A stretch of 64,000 nucleotides of DNA from Bradyrhizobium cytisi (GCF_008123515.1 NZ_VSSR01000016.1:1-64000), one strand, 5' to 3'. Shown: positions 43,621 through 52,524, numbered from the stretch's first letter. The notes: a model not told the origin generated them from the letters alone. A program made the numbers and translations.

Positions 43621-44106
43621 TCACGAAAGCGGCCGCAACAGCGGCTGATGATCCTTCAGCCGCGCATCGCATCCAGCCTCCCATGGAAACCGCCCGTCCT
43701 GATCCGGCCACACGATCTGGAGGCAGGGAAACGGCCGCGGCAGCTTTGCATAGAACCAGATCGCCGTGCCCAGATAGGCATCGTAGACCTCGAGCGGCAC
43801 CTCGACGAAGCAGACCTTCCGATCGAGCGGAAGGTCGTCGCAGACGTCGCCGGCGACGTAGCGCTGTCCCGCAGCAGCGCGGTCGCGAACGGCGTTGATA
43901 ACAGCGCAAGCGTCTGTTGGGTCGAGCCCGAACAAGACCAGTTCGGCGTGCGCGTAATTGAGGTAGAGACCGATCGAGAAAACATAAGCCGGGGCCTGCG
44001 CCTCAGCGGCGATGCCCATCAGATGACAGCCGTGTTCGCGGACGTTGCGGAACAGTATCTCGTCGGGAGCCCCGTCAGGCTCGGGCCATACGAAACTGTC
44101 GAGCAT
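43621..44106 (-). CDS. DUF4262 domain protein
   Basis: 161 aa. EHGCHLMGIAAEAQAPAYVFSIGLYLNYAHAELVLFGLD, then GQRYVAGDVCDDLPLDRKVCFVEVP and QIVWPDQDGRFPWEAGCD match DUF4262 (AYTVGL..HPELIVFGL..VWPD..GrFPW). Function unknown. ATG 44106 is used; the frame stays open to GTG 44163. Confidence 0.82.
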   Translation of the reverse strand: MLDSFVWPEPDGAPDEILFRNVREHGCHLMGIAAEAQAPAYVFSIGLYLNYAHAELVLFGLDPTDACAVINAVRDRAAAGQRYVAGDVCDDLPLDRKVCFVEVPLEVYDAYLGTAIWFYAKLPRPFPCLQIVWPDQDGRFPWEAGCDARLKDHQPLLRPLS

Positions 44107-44345
44107 GCGCAGCTCTCGCGACGGGGTGAGGAAATCAGCATCAATGTACCAGCTTCCGGCCACAGTGCTACAGCGATTGCCTCTCCAAATTCCGCCCGCC
44201 GAACGGTTGGCATCCTCCGATCGATCGACGTCGCGTGCGGACTATTGCAAGGGCGTGATGGCGGCGATACGACTTGGAGCGGAAGAACGTGGGACGGAAC
44301 AGCCGGGCCTCAACCGGCGCTCATCATGTCGAGGAAGCCACTGCT

Positions 44346-44741
44346 GTGAGCGACGATCTCTCCGGTGTCTGGGACGGCACTTACATCCAACCCGGCACGG
44401 GAATGGTCACCTTCACGGCGACGCTGGTCGAGGCCGGCGGCGCGATCGAAGGCCACGTCACCGAACCCTGCTCGAATCCGCGCTGCCCCTTACGCACCCA
44501 CAGCGCCTCGGTCACGGGCCATCGCGCCGGTAGCGTCGTGTCCTTTGTCAAGCGCTACGAGCCGCCGGGTTACGGCTTCGACATTGTCCAGTACGACGGC
44601 ATCATGAACGGAGAGGCAACCGAGATCGACGGTCGCTGGCGGCTGCCGGGCACATCAGGATCGTTCCTGATGATCCGCGCCAGCAAGCGCGCACAGGCGA
44701 ACATCACCGGCACACGGGCGGACGAACCGGCCCGCGAATAA
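44346..44741 (+). CDS. unknown protein
   Basis: 131 aa, beta-rich: LSGVWDGTYIQPGTGMVTFTATLVEAGGAIEGHVTEP..RSASVTGHRAGSVVSFVKRYE..HDIVQYDGIMNGEATEIDGRWRL-like segments. It resembles a single-domain lipocalin-like or GRAM-type beta barrel of unknown function. GTG 44346 with GAGGAAG upstream. 11 bp before the GST-like gene, likely one transcript. Confidence 0.65.
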   Translation: MSDDLSGVWDGTYIQPGTGMVTFTATLVEAGGAIEGHVTEPCSNPRCPLRTHSASVTGHRAGSVVSFVKRYEPPGYGFDIVQYDGIMNGEATEIDGRWRLPGTSGSFLMIRASKRAQANITGTRADEPARE

Positions 44742-44752
44742 ACGGAGCCACC

Positions 44753-45445
44753 ATGCTGACCCTCTATTCCTACCCGCAATTGTTCGGCGTCGCCGACAAC
44801 AACGGCTACGGGCTCAAGGTCTATGCCTTCCTGAAGCTCGCCGGCGTCACGTTCGTGCACGAGCACGTGTTCGATGCCTCCACAGCCCCACGCGGGCAGC
44901 TGCCTTATGTCGTCGATGACGGCGAGACCATCGGCGACAGCGAGACGATCATCGCGCACGCGATTGCGAAGTATCATCTGACCATCGATGCCGCGCTGTC
45001 GCCTGCGCAGCGCCGCACCCATCATTTCGTCACGCGCATGCTGGATGATCTCTACTGGGTGATGTCCTATTCGCGCTGGAAGGACGAGCGTTATTATCCC
45101 GCATTTCGCGACGGCTTCATCGCGCAGCATCCGCAGATCGATGCCGCCGGGTTCGAGAAGGCGAAGGCCTACAATGCGCAGCGCTATCACTACCAGGGCA
45201 TCGGCCGCTACGCGCCCGAGCAGGCTTATGCGCGAGGGCTGGCTGACTTGCAGGTGCTGGCCGAGATCGTGCCCGCGAACGGCTTTGTGGATGGCGAGCG
45301 GCCGACCAGCTGCGATGCCGGCATCTACGGCTTCATCGCGAACATCTATTACTTTCCGATTCCGACGCCGCTGAAGGCGTTCGTCGATGCGCAGAACAAC
45401 CTCGTCGCGCATTGCGAGCGGGTTCATGCGATGGTGAGCGCGTAG
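44753..45445 (+). CDS. glutathione S-transferase-like protein (Fax/metaxin branch)
   Basis: 230 aa. Thioredoxin-like N-terminus LTLYSYPQLFGVADNNGYGLKVYAFLKLAGVTF, GQLPYVVDDGETIGDSETII, then helical C-terminus with DDLYWVMSYSRWKDERYYP and TSCDAGIYGFIANIYYFPIPTPLKAFV. This is the 'failed axon connections'/metaxin type of GST-like protein, which often has no glutathione transferase activity. Function unknown. Confidence 0.85.
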   Translation: MLTLYSYPQLFGVADNNGYGLKVYAFLKLAGVTFVHEHVFDASTAPRGQLPYVVDDGETIGDSETIIAHAIAKYHLTIDAALSPAQRRTHHFVTRMLDDLYWVMSYSRWKDERYYPAFRDGFIAQHPQIDAAGFEKAKAYNAQRYHYQGIGRYAPEQAYARGLADLQVLAEIVPANGFVDGERPTSCDAGIYGFIANIYYFPIPTPLKAFVDAQNNLVAHCERVHAMVSA

Positions 45446-45457
45446 TCCGCAGGTCCT

Positions 45458-45554
45458 GTAGGGTGGGCAAAGCGGAAGCGTGCCCACCAACTTTTTCGTA
45501 TGTCGCGGACACCGATGGTGGGCACGGCGCTTGCGCGCCTTTGCCCACCCTACG
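45458..45554. repeat. dispersed palindromic repeat, GTAGGGTGGGC family
   Basis: GTAGGGTGGGCAAAGCGGAAGC to GCGCGCCTTTGCCCACCCTACGG. It lies between convergent genes. Confidence 0.85.
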
Positions 45555-45579
45555 GCACCGAGTCCTGCGACACCGTCCT

Positions 45580-46014
45580 CTACCGCATCGTAATCGCAAG
45601 CCCGCTCAGATCCGCGTTCGCCATCAGGCCGGTCTGGTAGCCCGACAGCTCCAGCACCGCGCCCTTCTGGTTGGTCAGCACGATGGCGCGGGCGCCGCGG
45701 CCGACGGCGAGGCCGGCACCGGCGGCGCCGTAGACGCCGGCGACATCGGAAGGACGGTTGATGTTGGAGACGCGGCCGCGCAGCACGGTCTTGGAGCCGC
45801 CGAAGACCAGCCCGTAATCGAGCCCGCCGGTCGAGAGCGAATAGGAACGGCCGCGGAAGTTCAGCACGCCGCTCCCGCCAGAACCGCCGATGAACCAGCC
45901 CGCCTTGTAGATCGTCAGCACCACGGTGCCGCCATCGGCCTGCGCCGCGGTCGAGAGGCCGGCCAGCGCGGCAATGGCGACGAGCGCGGCACGCAAGGTG
46001 GAAGCAATCTTCAT
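45580..46014 (-). CDS. secreted Gly-rich protein of unknown function
   Basis: 144 aa. Signal peptide (AALVAIAALAGLSTAAQA) then GTVVLTIYKAGWFIGGSGGSGVLNFRGRSYSLSTGGLDYGLVFGGSKTVL..SDVAGVYGAAGAGLAVGRGARAIVL. The repeated beta-Gly units suggest a small beta-sandwich or lipid-binding fold (SYLF- or DUF1134-like by feel, not secure). ATG 46014. Confidence 0.65.
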   Translation of the reverse strand: MKIASTLRAALVAIAALAGLSTAAQADGGTVVLTIYKAGWFIGGSGGSGVLNFRGRSYSLSTGGLDYGLVFGGSKTVLRGRVSNINRPSDVAGVYGAAGAGLAVGRGARAIVLTNQKGAVLELSGYQTGLMANADLSGLAITMR

Positions 46015-46448
46015 GGGGCGTCTCCGGGGGCTATTTTTCAAGGGGAATGCGAATCAGATGCTGCAATCTATCCGATCGATCGCGGCGGCAACATGATGGG
46101 GGGAGTTTCTGCAAGTGCGGTGGCGACTGGACTCGCGGAAGGTCCGCATCCTCCGTCATTGCGAGCGGAGCGAAGCAATCCAGAATCTTTCCGCGGAGGC
46201 AGTCTGGATTGCTTCGCTGCGCTCGCAATGACGGGTGGATGGATTCCGGCCTCTCGGGCATGATCGCCACCATGCCATCCTGCCGGTGTTTTGCCCGACG
46301 GGTCAAGCGATATTTCTTCCTTCCCGAATTCCAATTCCGCCAATCATTTCTACTGTGCATGGGGTTGTTTTCGCGTTTCCTGTTGGAGCAAGCCCCGCAT
46401 GCCGCTACGCTTCCTGCGAACGCCATCAATGTTACATCCGAGGTCCCC
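46015..46448. other. 434-bp intergenic region with a dispersed repeat
   Basis: Contains 46154-46233, a GCAATCCAGA-family repeat. The remaining 200 bp before RidA holds no recognisable gene; frames there are shadows. Confidence 0.6.
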
Positions 46449-46832
46449 ATGCCGATCCAGCATTTCGCGCCCCCGCCGCATGTCAAGGCGCCGCCGCTCT
46501 CGTTCGCGACCCGCGTCGGCGACCTGCTGTTCGTCTCCGGCATTCCCGGCTTCGACGCCAACGGTGCGCTGCCCGACGGCTTCGAGGCGCAGTTCGCCAA
46601 TGTCGTCGTCAACATCAAGCGCGTGCTCGACGAGGCCGGCGTCACGACGCGCGACCTCGCCAAGGTCAACGTGCTCTTGACCCGCGCCTCAGACGTTGCC
46701 GCGATGAATGCGCTCTATGCCGGCGCGTTCGGCCCGCCGCCTTTTCCTGCACGCACCACCTGCGTGGTGCAGGCACTGCCCGATCCAAAGATGCTGATCG
46801 AGATCGAGGCGGTGGCCTCGCTGGCGAAGTGA
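46449..46832 (+). CDS. RidA family protein
   Basis: 127 aa. PPLSFATRVGDLLFVSGIPGFDANG.., ANVVVNIKRVLDEAGVT..LAKVNVLLTRASDVAAMNALYAGAFGPPPFPARTTCVVQALPDPKMLIEIEAVA is the RidA/YjgF pattern with the key Arg (PARTT) and Glu. Deaminates reactive enamine/imine intermediates. ATG 46449 with GAGG upstream. Confidence 0.9.
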   Translation: MPIQHFAPPPHVKAPPLSFATRVGDLLFVSGIPGFDANGALPDGFEAQFANVVVNIKRVLDEAGVTTRDLAKVNVLLTRASDVAAMNALYAGAFGPPPFPARTTCVVQALPDPKMLIEIEAVASLAK

Positions 46833-46986
46833 GCCATGCTGAGCGCGTGTGTCTTGCCGGGCACTCGGCCGAACCAAGTGCACGACTCCATCTGACATAT
46901 CCGTGAACGGCCGCTCCTCGGCTTGCAAAGGACCTGCTTTTACCGCACGAATTTTCAGGTCACACTTCCCCATCAGGAGATTTTGC

Positions 46987-47247
46987 ATGCGTCGCGTTCT
47001 CGCCCTCTGTGCCGTTGCCGGCATCGCCACCTCCGTGTTTGCCGTGCCGGCCTCCGCGGCGGTCGGCTATTACGTGATCCGCTGGGACAACACCGGCATC
47101 TGCCAGGTCTGGAACGAAGACCTCCGCTACAAGCCGTTCCAGTGGGGCGCCTCGACTTACAAGGTCGTCAGCAAGCCGGTCCCGACCTTCACGGCCGCCT
47201 CCGAGCTCCAGATCAAGCTGCGCGCCGAGCGCCGCTGCACGCTCTGA
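46987..47247 (+). CDS. small secreted protein
   Basis: 86 aa. Signal peptide (AGIATSVFAVPASA), then VGYYVIRWDNTGICQVWNEDLRYKPFQWGASTYKVVSKPVPTF and two Cys. I recall it as a conserved rhizobial hypothetical. CAGGAG upstream of the ATG. Confidence 0.75.
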   Translation: MRRVLALCAVAGIATSVFAVPASAAVGYYVIRWDNTGICQVWNEDLRYKPFQWGASTYKVVSKPVPTFTAASELQIKLRAERRCTL

Positions 47248-47337
47248 GCCGATCCGCCAGTCCGCTCGCCCTGAAGGATCACGCGTTGAAGGCCGGTCAC
47301 TGCAGCTGGTAAGAATTCGATTGGCGGACGACAAGGG

Positions 47338-47382
47338 CCGGGCAAGGATGCGATGCCAGCATCCTTGCCCGGTCGTTTTTTT
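47338..47382 (+). terminator. intrinsic terminator upstream of the frameshifted gene
   Basis: Perfect 14-bp stem CCGGGCAAGGATGC/GCATCCTTGCCCGG with a seven-base loop, then TCGTTTTTTT. It ends 25 bp before the next start codon. Confidence 0.9.
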
Positions 47383-47406
47383 AACCCGGATTTTTGGAGC
47401 AGGCCG

Positions 47407-48035
47407 ATGCGCGCACGGACGATGATGCTAGCCGCTCTCACCGCATCGCTCCTGCTCGCCGCAACGGCGCAGGCGCAGGCTCCGCAATCCCTTCGCGTGA
47501 TCTCGCCGATCTTCAGCCAGCTCGTCAGTTTCGCGATGCCGTCGACTTTCGCGGCCGTGTTCGAGAACACCAAAGGCGGCCACTACATCCGCGAAGCCGT
47601 GCTCACGGGCGAGACGCCCGAGCGCTGGACGCAGATGATCACGGTCACCGGCGAGAAGGGCATGACGCTGACGCCAGGCGCATCGCCGCAGATCTTCGCA
47701 GGCACCATCGCAGGCCGGTTCAAGACGGCCTGTCCCGACAGCTTTGCCGCCAGGCCGCTGGGCGCCACCACGTTCGGCCGCTTCGAGGGCTTTGTTGCCG
47801 TGATCGGATGCGGCCGCATCGACAGCGGCCCGACGCGGCACAGCGAAACCGCGCTGCTGATCACGCTCAAGGGCGCGACCGACTATTACACCATCCAATG
47901 GGCCGAGCGCGGCCCCGAAAGCGACGAGCCGCCGGTCAACGACGACCGCTGGGAAGCCCGCCTGCGCGATCTGAGCCCGATCGACCTCTGCCCGATCACG
48001 CCGCGCCCTATCCGAGCTGCGTCAACAAGAGCTGA
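47407..48035 (+). CDS. secreted protein with a 3'-terminal frameshift
   Basis: Signal peptide (ALTASLLLAATAQA) then SLRVISPIFSQLVSFAMPSTFAAVFENTKGGHYIREAVLTGET..and IDLCPITPRP. Family unknown (about 209 aa expected). In the open frame the protein runs on to 48315, adding about 93 residues antisense to the DnaJ-like gene. In the frame shifted by one, the natural end PYPSCVNKS then stop (48035) follows directly after PRP. One C missing from the CCC run near 48004-48008 explains it. Confidence 0.7.
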
Positions 48036-48042
48036 GGCGCCC

Positions 48043-48528
48043 TCACGCGTCCTTGTGCGCGCCGGGATGAATCAAAACGTCGCGCGCGGTGGAAAGGTCG
48101 ATGAAGGCCTGCGCGCTGCCGCCCTGGTCGGGATGTATGCCCTTGGCGGCGCGGCGATAGGCCTGGTTGATGTCGTCGCAGGTGAGCTGCACGGCGAGCG
48201 GCAGGCCCAGCATCTTGCGCGCGCGATCCTCGCTGGACAGTTTCTTCGGCGCCGCGTTGCGGCGGCCGAAGCGCGGCGCGGTCAGATCATGGACGACATC
48301 AAGGATCACGCCTAGGCGGCGCCGGGCCGCCAGCGTGACGCCGTGGTCGTCATTGTCCGCGGCTTGGCGCAGCACGGGCAGCGCCTGCTCGGCGGCCTGC
48401 CGCAGCGTGGCGTCGCTGCTCATCCGCACGATCTCGGCCACCAGCCGCCCTACCTCGGCCCAGTCGGCGAATTCCGCCGACCGCAGGCGCTCGAGCGCCA
48501 ATTTCCAGGATTCAAGTCGTTCCATCAT
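48043..48528 (-). CDS. DnaJ-like protein with C-terminal J-domain
   Basis: 161 aa. N-terminal helical part (MMERLESWKLALERLRSAEFADWAEVGRL), a linker KLSSEDRARKMLGLPL, and a J-type helical unit LTCDDINQAYRRAAKGIHPDQGGSAQAFIDLSTARDVLIHP with the HPD motif. It may serve a specific client rather than general folding. ATG 48528 used; the next Met is directly after. Confidence 0.8.
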   Translation of the reverse strand: MMERLESWKLALERLRSAEFADWAEVGRLVAEIVRMSSDATLRQAAEQALPVLRQAADNDDHGVTLAARRRLGVILDVVHDLTAPRFGRRNAAPKKLSSEDRARKMLGLPLAVQLTCDDINQAYRRAAKGIHPDQGGSAQAFIDLSTARDVLIHPGAHKDA

Positions 48529-48639
48529 GCGCGCAACGTTTAGCAATGGGAATCAGTATGCCAAGGCGGCCGTTTCCGACCCCTTAATTTCGAGTTAGCC
48601 TTTCATGAAACTTAGAAACGAATCCGGGAGGAAAATGTC

Positions 48640-49407
48640 ATGGCATTGCTTGCAAACCACATCGCTGTCGTCACGGGCGCGGGTTCCGGCATCGGCCGGG
48701 CGATCGCCGCCGGCTATGCGCGCGAGGGTGCGCAGGTCGTGCTGCTCGACGTCAATGCCGAAACGGTCGCGGAGGCGGCCCAAGAGATCCGCAAGGCCGG
48801 CGGCAAGGCCGAGAGCTTTGCGCTCGACGTCACCAGGCGCGACGATTGCTTTGCGCTGGCAAAGACCGTCGCCGACAAGGTCGGGCAGGTCTCGATCCTC
48901 GTCAACAATGCCGGCATCACCCGCCGCAACCCCTTCACCGCGGAGACGGAGACCGTGGCGAAGGACTGGAACGACATCATCTCGCTCAACCTCAACGGCG
49001 TCTTCAATACGACGCAGGCCTTTCTCGCGCCGTTGCGCGCGAGCAAGGGCCGCATTGTCAATATCGGCTCGATCCAGTCTTTCGTGCATCTGCGCACGCC
49101 AAGCTCGGCGGCGTACACGACCTCGAAGCATGGCGTGCTCGGCTTCACCAAGGCGCTCGCGGTCGAGCTCGGCAAGGAGGGCGTGCGCGTCAACGCGATC
49201 GGGCCGGGCTTCATCGAGACCAATCTCAACGCCAATGTACGCGCCACCAATCCCGCGCTGGTGCAGGCCTTCGTCGATCACACTCCGCTCGCGCGCGCCG
49301 GCAAGCCCGAGGACATCGTCGGCCCCGCGATCTTCCTCGCCTCGGACCTGTCGTCCTACGTCACGGGAACAATCGTGATGGTGGACGGCGGATATCGCAC
49401 AGTGTGA
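48640..49407 (+). CDS. short-chain dehydrogenase/reductase
   Basis: 255 aa. TGAGSGIGRAIA cofactor motif, LDVNAET acidic residue (NAD preference), LVNNAG, IGSIQS (Ser), YTTSKHG (Tyr-x3-Lys), PGFIETNLN, then YVTGTIVMVDGGY. FabG/gluconate-type subgroup. Substrate unknown. Start ATG 48640. Confidence 0.93.
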   Translation: MALLANHIAVVTGAGSGIGRAIAAGYAREGAQVVLLDVNAETVAEAAQEIRKAGGKAESFALDVTRRDDCFALAKTVADKVGQVSILVNNAGITRRNPFTAETETVAKDWNDIISLNLNGVFNTTQAFLAPLRASKGRIVNIGSIQSFVHLRTPSSAAYTTSKHGVLGFTKALAVELGKEGVRVNAIGPGFIETNLNANVRATNPALVQAFVDHTPLARAGKPEDIVGPAIFLASDLSSYVTGTIVMVDGGYRTV

Positions 49408-49498
49408 GAGGCGAGATCGGTCCGCATCGCTATGCATCTCGTGCCAATCGCGGCGGCGCGGCGGCATTCCCAAGGTCAATTCGTGCGATGGCGCGCGA

Positions 49499-49513
49499 TT
49501 AACCTTTCATTAA
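49499..49513. promoter_or_regulatory. CtrA-type box (TTAA-N7-TTAA)
   Basis: TTAACCTTTCATTAA; a full CtrA consensus site, 93 bp upstream of the HTH gene. Suggests cell-cycle or motility-linked control; binding is inferred. Confidence 0.6.
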
Positions 49514-49606
49514 CCAAACCCGGCCACCGTAGATCTACGGCTTGGGGGTCGTTGTTCTCGATCCGCTTCCAACGATGGAAGCGGGCGTTGATCGGGGAGT
49601 ATGTTG

Positions 49607-49855
49607 ATGACCACTGTTCACGTCGCGGCGCCCGAGCAAGGCGCGCAATTCCTTGCACCCAACGAGATCGTTCCACTTTTGATCGGCGCGACCGTCGGCG
49701 AGGTCGAGCGTGAGCTCGTGCTTCAGACGCTCGCGCGCTGCGACGGCAACCGCACGCGCGCCTCGCGCGTGCTCGGCCTGTCGGTGCGCACGCTGCGCAA
49801 TAAGATCAGGCTGTACGCGGCCTCCGGCATCGAGGTGCCGGCGTATCACGATTGA
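49607..49855 (+). CDS. Fis-type helix-turn-helix protein (FlbD C-terminal domain-like)
   Basis: 82 aa. Two segments: APNEIVPLLIGATVGEVERELVLQTLARCDGNRTRASRVLGLSVRTLRNKIRLYA, the C-terminal Fis domain of NtrC-type regulators, closest in pattern to FlbD. Neither AAA nor receiver domain is present. ATG 49607 has GGGGAG seven bases upstream; ATG 49601 would be too close. DNA-binding protein, probably regulating a flagellar or cell-cycle gene. Confidence 0.8.
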   Translation: MTTVHVAAPEQGAQFLAPNEIVPLLIGATVGEVERELVLQTLARCDGNRTRASRVLGLSVRTLRNKIRLYAASGIEVPAYHD

Positions 49856-49977
49856 CGCGTGGGGCCGTGCCCCGTCGGGCCGATTGATGTTAATCAAGCC
49901 CGGCATCATGCGCGGGCGGAATTGCTGCTGTCGTCAAACGCCGCTAAGTAGCTTGCGTGCGCAGAAGGAGCAGCGGC

Positions 49978-50496
49978 GTGGCAGACGATCAGCGACGGCA
50001 GGGATCTCAGGGTCCGCGCGGACGGCAGGGCGAGCCGGGACGGCCGGGGCCGCAGGGTCATCCGGGCAAGCGGGGCCCCGACGGCGCACGCGGCAAGCCG
50101 GGACCGCAGGGCAAGCCGGGACCGGCCGGAAAGGCCGGAGCGCAGGGCAAGGCCGGTCTGCCGGGCAAGCCGGGCGAAGCCGGTGCGCGTGGCACAGCCG
50201 GACCGCAGGGCGCCGTGGGTCCGCAAGGCCCCGCCGGCCCTCAAGGCCCGCGCGGCGAGGCCGGTCCGCCCGGCCAATTGCCGTCGATCGAGCAGGTGCT
50301 GCCGTGGCTCGAGCAGTTGTTCGACGCCTGGGACGAGCGTCGCCGCCAGCGCGAGCAGGAGGCCGCGGAGCGCGCCGCGTTAGAGGCCGCCGTGCACGAG
50401 GCTGAAGATGCGTCCTCCGACGACGACGCCGAGAGCGACGATGCCGAAGGCGACGCGCACAAGAAAAAGAAGAAAAAGAAGAAGCACGGCCACTAG
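49978..50496 (+). CDS. collagen-like protein with charged C-terminal tail
   Basis: 172 aa, no signal peptide. Residues 9-101 are 31 uninterrupted Gly-X-Y triplets, rich in Pro, Gln, Lys and Arg ([12 protein letters not shown]). Then a helical/coiled part [39 protein letters not shown], an acidic stretch ([16 protein letters not shown]) and a Lys-rich end ([11 protein letters not shown]). GTG 49978 with AAGGAG seven bases upstream. It probably trimerises; location unclear without a leader. Possibly intracellular or released by another route. Confidence 0.85.
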   Translation: MADDQRRQGSQGPRGRQGEPGRPGPQGHPGKRGPDGARGKPGPQGKPGPAGKAGAQGKAGLPGKPGEAGARGTAGPQGAVGPQGPAGPQGPRGEAGPPGQLPSIEQVLPWLEQLFDAWDERRRQREQEAAERAALEAAVHEAEDASSDDDAESDDAEGDAHKKKKKKKKHGH

Positions 50497-50509
50497 GACC
50501 AGCAGGCGC

Positions 50510-50725
50510 CTACTTCGCCTGATCCTCACGCCGCGGCAGCATGCCCATGCGCTCGAATTGCCAGCGCATGGCGCGGTACCAGAGATAACCCACCGCTGCG
50601 CCGCAAACGGCCAGGATCACCACATTCGCGCTCGAGAACGAGCCGCTCCACCACATCATCCACGCGGTCCACAACAGCGTGAAAACGATGGCACCTGCTT
50701 TCAGTGGAATAAGGCGGCGGCTCAT
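50510..50725 (-). CDS. small membrane protein
   Basis: 71 aa with two membrane helices (AGAIVFTLLWTAWMMWW and VVILAVCGAAVGYLWY) and a basic C-terminus. ATG 50725 follows GGAG. Unknown family. Convergent with the collagen-like gene. Confidence 0.6.
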   Translation of the reverse strand: MSRRLIPLKAGAIVFTLLWTAWMMWWSGSFSSANVVILAVCGAAVGYLWYRAMRWQFERMGMLPRREDQAK

Positions 50726-50821
50726 GATCGTGCTCCGGGTTGTCAAAACCCCGGCGAACATCATCGCGCGTGATGGGCATCGCTTCCGTGAGCCAGATCA
50801 CGGTCGTGCCCGGCGGAACCG

Positions 50822-51088
50822 CTAACCGAAGCGCAGCCGCGAACGTTCCTTCGCTTTTTCCGCCTCGACCTCGCGGTCGCGCGTCGGTGCATGGGTGTGC
50901 AGCGAGGTCAGCAGTTTTCGCGCAGCCTCCGAGACCTCGGCGACCGCGCGGTCGAATGCCGCCTCATTGGCCTGCGACGGCTTGTTGAAGCCGGAGAGCT
51001 TTCGCACGAACTGGAGCGCGCTGGCATGAATCTCGTCCTCGGTCGCGGGCGGCTCGAAATTGAACAGCGTCTTGATGTTGCGGCACAT
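50822..51088 (-). CDS. DUF2277 protein
   Basis: 88 aa. MCRNIKTLFNFEPPATEDEIHASALQFVRKLSGFNKPSQANEAAFDRAVAEV is the full DUF2277 signature. Helical; function unknown. Confidence 0.92.
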   Translation of the reverse strand: MCRNIKTLFNFEPPATEDEIHASALQFVRKLSGFNKPSQANEAAFDRAVAEVSEAARKLLTSLHTHAPTRDREVEAEKAKERSRLRFG

Positions 51089-51322
51089 GCAGTCTCTCCC
51101 GTAGAAGCCCGATTTGATCCAAGGACGGATGGAGAAGCCGAAATTCTACATCGCATGCAGCCGCATGTCACAGGGGTCCGAATATTCCACTTGCGCGCCG
51201 CAACATCGAGGGAATGTTTTTCAGGGGGTGAGCAGCGGTCCGCTCTCGATCCCAGGCGGCCTGCTGATAAGATCGCGCGCAACGCGGCCACGAGCCATGA
51301 GCCGCACATTTGGGAGACAAAC

Positions 51323-52384
51323 ATGAAAGTTTCTTGCGCGGCGCTGTCGGCCGTTGTGCTGTCCATCTCGACATCGGTATTCGCCGCCGACTATCCGGCG
51401 CCGAAACAAGGCGATTGGGTCGCCAGGGATTTCAAGTTCCACACCGGCGAAGTCATGCCGGAGCTGAAGCTGCATTACACCACTGTCGGTGAACCGACCG
51501 GACAACCGGTGCTGGTGCTGCACGGCACCGGCGGCTCGGGCGCGAGCATGCTGACACCCGCCTTCGCCGGCGAGATGTTCGGCGCCGGACAGCCGCTCGA
51601 TGCGTCCAAATATTACATCATCATTCCCGACGCGATCGGCCACGGCAAATCGTCAAAGCCGTCCGACGGCATGAAGACGAGCTTCCCGAAATACAATTAC
51701 GACGACATGGTCGAGGCGCAGCATCGCCTCGTAACCGAAGGCCTCGGCGTCAAGCATCTGCGGCTCGTGATCGGCAATTCCATGGGCGGAATGCAGACCT
51801 GGCTGTGGGGCGAGGCATATCCCAAGGACATGGACGCGCTGGTGCCGATGGCCTCGCAGCCGAGCGAAATGGCGTCGCGCAACTGGATGATGCGGCGGAT
51901 CATGCTCGACACCATCCGCAACGATCCCGATTACAATGGCGGCAATTACGCCAGCCAGCCGCGCATGATGAAGTACGCCATCACGGCCTACGGCATCGCC
52001 AGCATCGGCGGCACACTCGCCTATCAGCAACAGGCGCCGACCGCGGCGAAGGCGGACAAGATCGTCGACGAACGGCTGGCGACGCCGATCACGGCGGATG
52101 CCAACGACTTCGTCTACCAGTGGGAGTCCTCGCACGACTACAATGCCGCCGAAAAGCTGGAGGAAATCGAGGCCTCGCTGTTGCTGGTCAATTCCGCCGA
52201 CGACGAGCGCAACCCGCCAGAGACCGGCGTGACGGACGCTGCGATGAAGCGGGTCAAGAACGGCAAGCTGTATCTCATCCCCGCAACCACCGAGACGCGC
52301 GGCCACGGCACCACCGGCAACGCAAAATTCTACAGCGAGCAGGTTCGGCAACTGCTGCAAACCGCGCCGCAGCGCACGATGTAG
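51323..52384 (+). CDS. secreted alpha/beta hydrolase (MetX-like)
   Basis: 353 aa. Signal peptide (AVVLSISTSVFAADYPAP), then alpha/beta hydrolase with the nucleophile in GNSMGGMQTWLW, related to homoserine O-acetyltransferase (HGTGGSG, YPKDMDALVPMASQP). The catalytic Asp is around LVNSADDERN and the His in RGHGTTG. Probably an esterase with an unknown periplasmic substrate, since MetX itself is cytosolic. TTTGGGAGAC precedes the ATG. Confidence 0.87.
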   Translation: MKVSCAALSAVVLSISTSVFAADYPAPKQGDWVARDFKFHTGEVMPELKLHYTTVGEPTGQPVLVLHGTGGSGASMLTPAFAGEMFGAGQPLDASKYYIIIPDAIGHGKSSKPSDGMKTSFPKYNYDDMVEAQHRLVTEGLGVKHLRLVIGNSMGGMQTWLWGEAYPKDMDALVPMASQPSEMASRNWMMRRIMLDTIRNDPDYNGGNYASQPRMMKYAITAYGIASIGGTLAYQQQAPTAAKADKIVDERLATPITADANDFVYQWESSHDYNAAEKLEEIEASLLLVNSADDERNPPETGVTDAAMKRVKNGKLYLIPATTETRGHGTTGNAKFYSEQVRQLLQTAPQRTM

Positions 52385-52524
52385 GCATCGCCAGAGCTGC
52401 CCCGATATCGCAACGCATCATATGCGGCGCCTCGGCGCCGCATATTATTTGAGCATGCAATGAGCCGACGGCTCGGGCTTAATCGCGTCAACGATACGAA
52501 TCGACACGCGATGAGGAGGATCGC

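Noticed and set aside
41121-45554. CRISPR-like array from repeated GTGCCCACC units
   Set aside because: The units are palindromic, irregularly spaced by whole genes and have no spacers or cas genes; they are dispersed repeats.
50891-51322. Longer start for the alpha/beta hydrolase
   Set aside because: The upstream part is antisense to the DUF2277 gene and lacks family similarity; the ATG at 51323 has a good ribosome site and begins a signal peptide.
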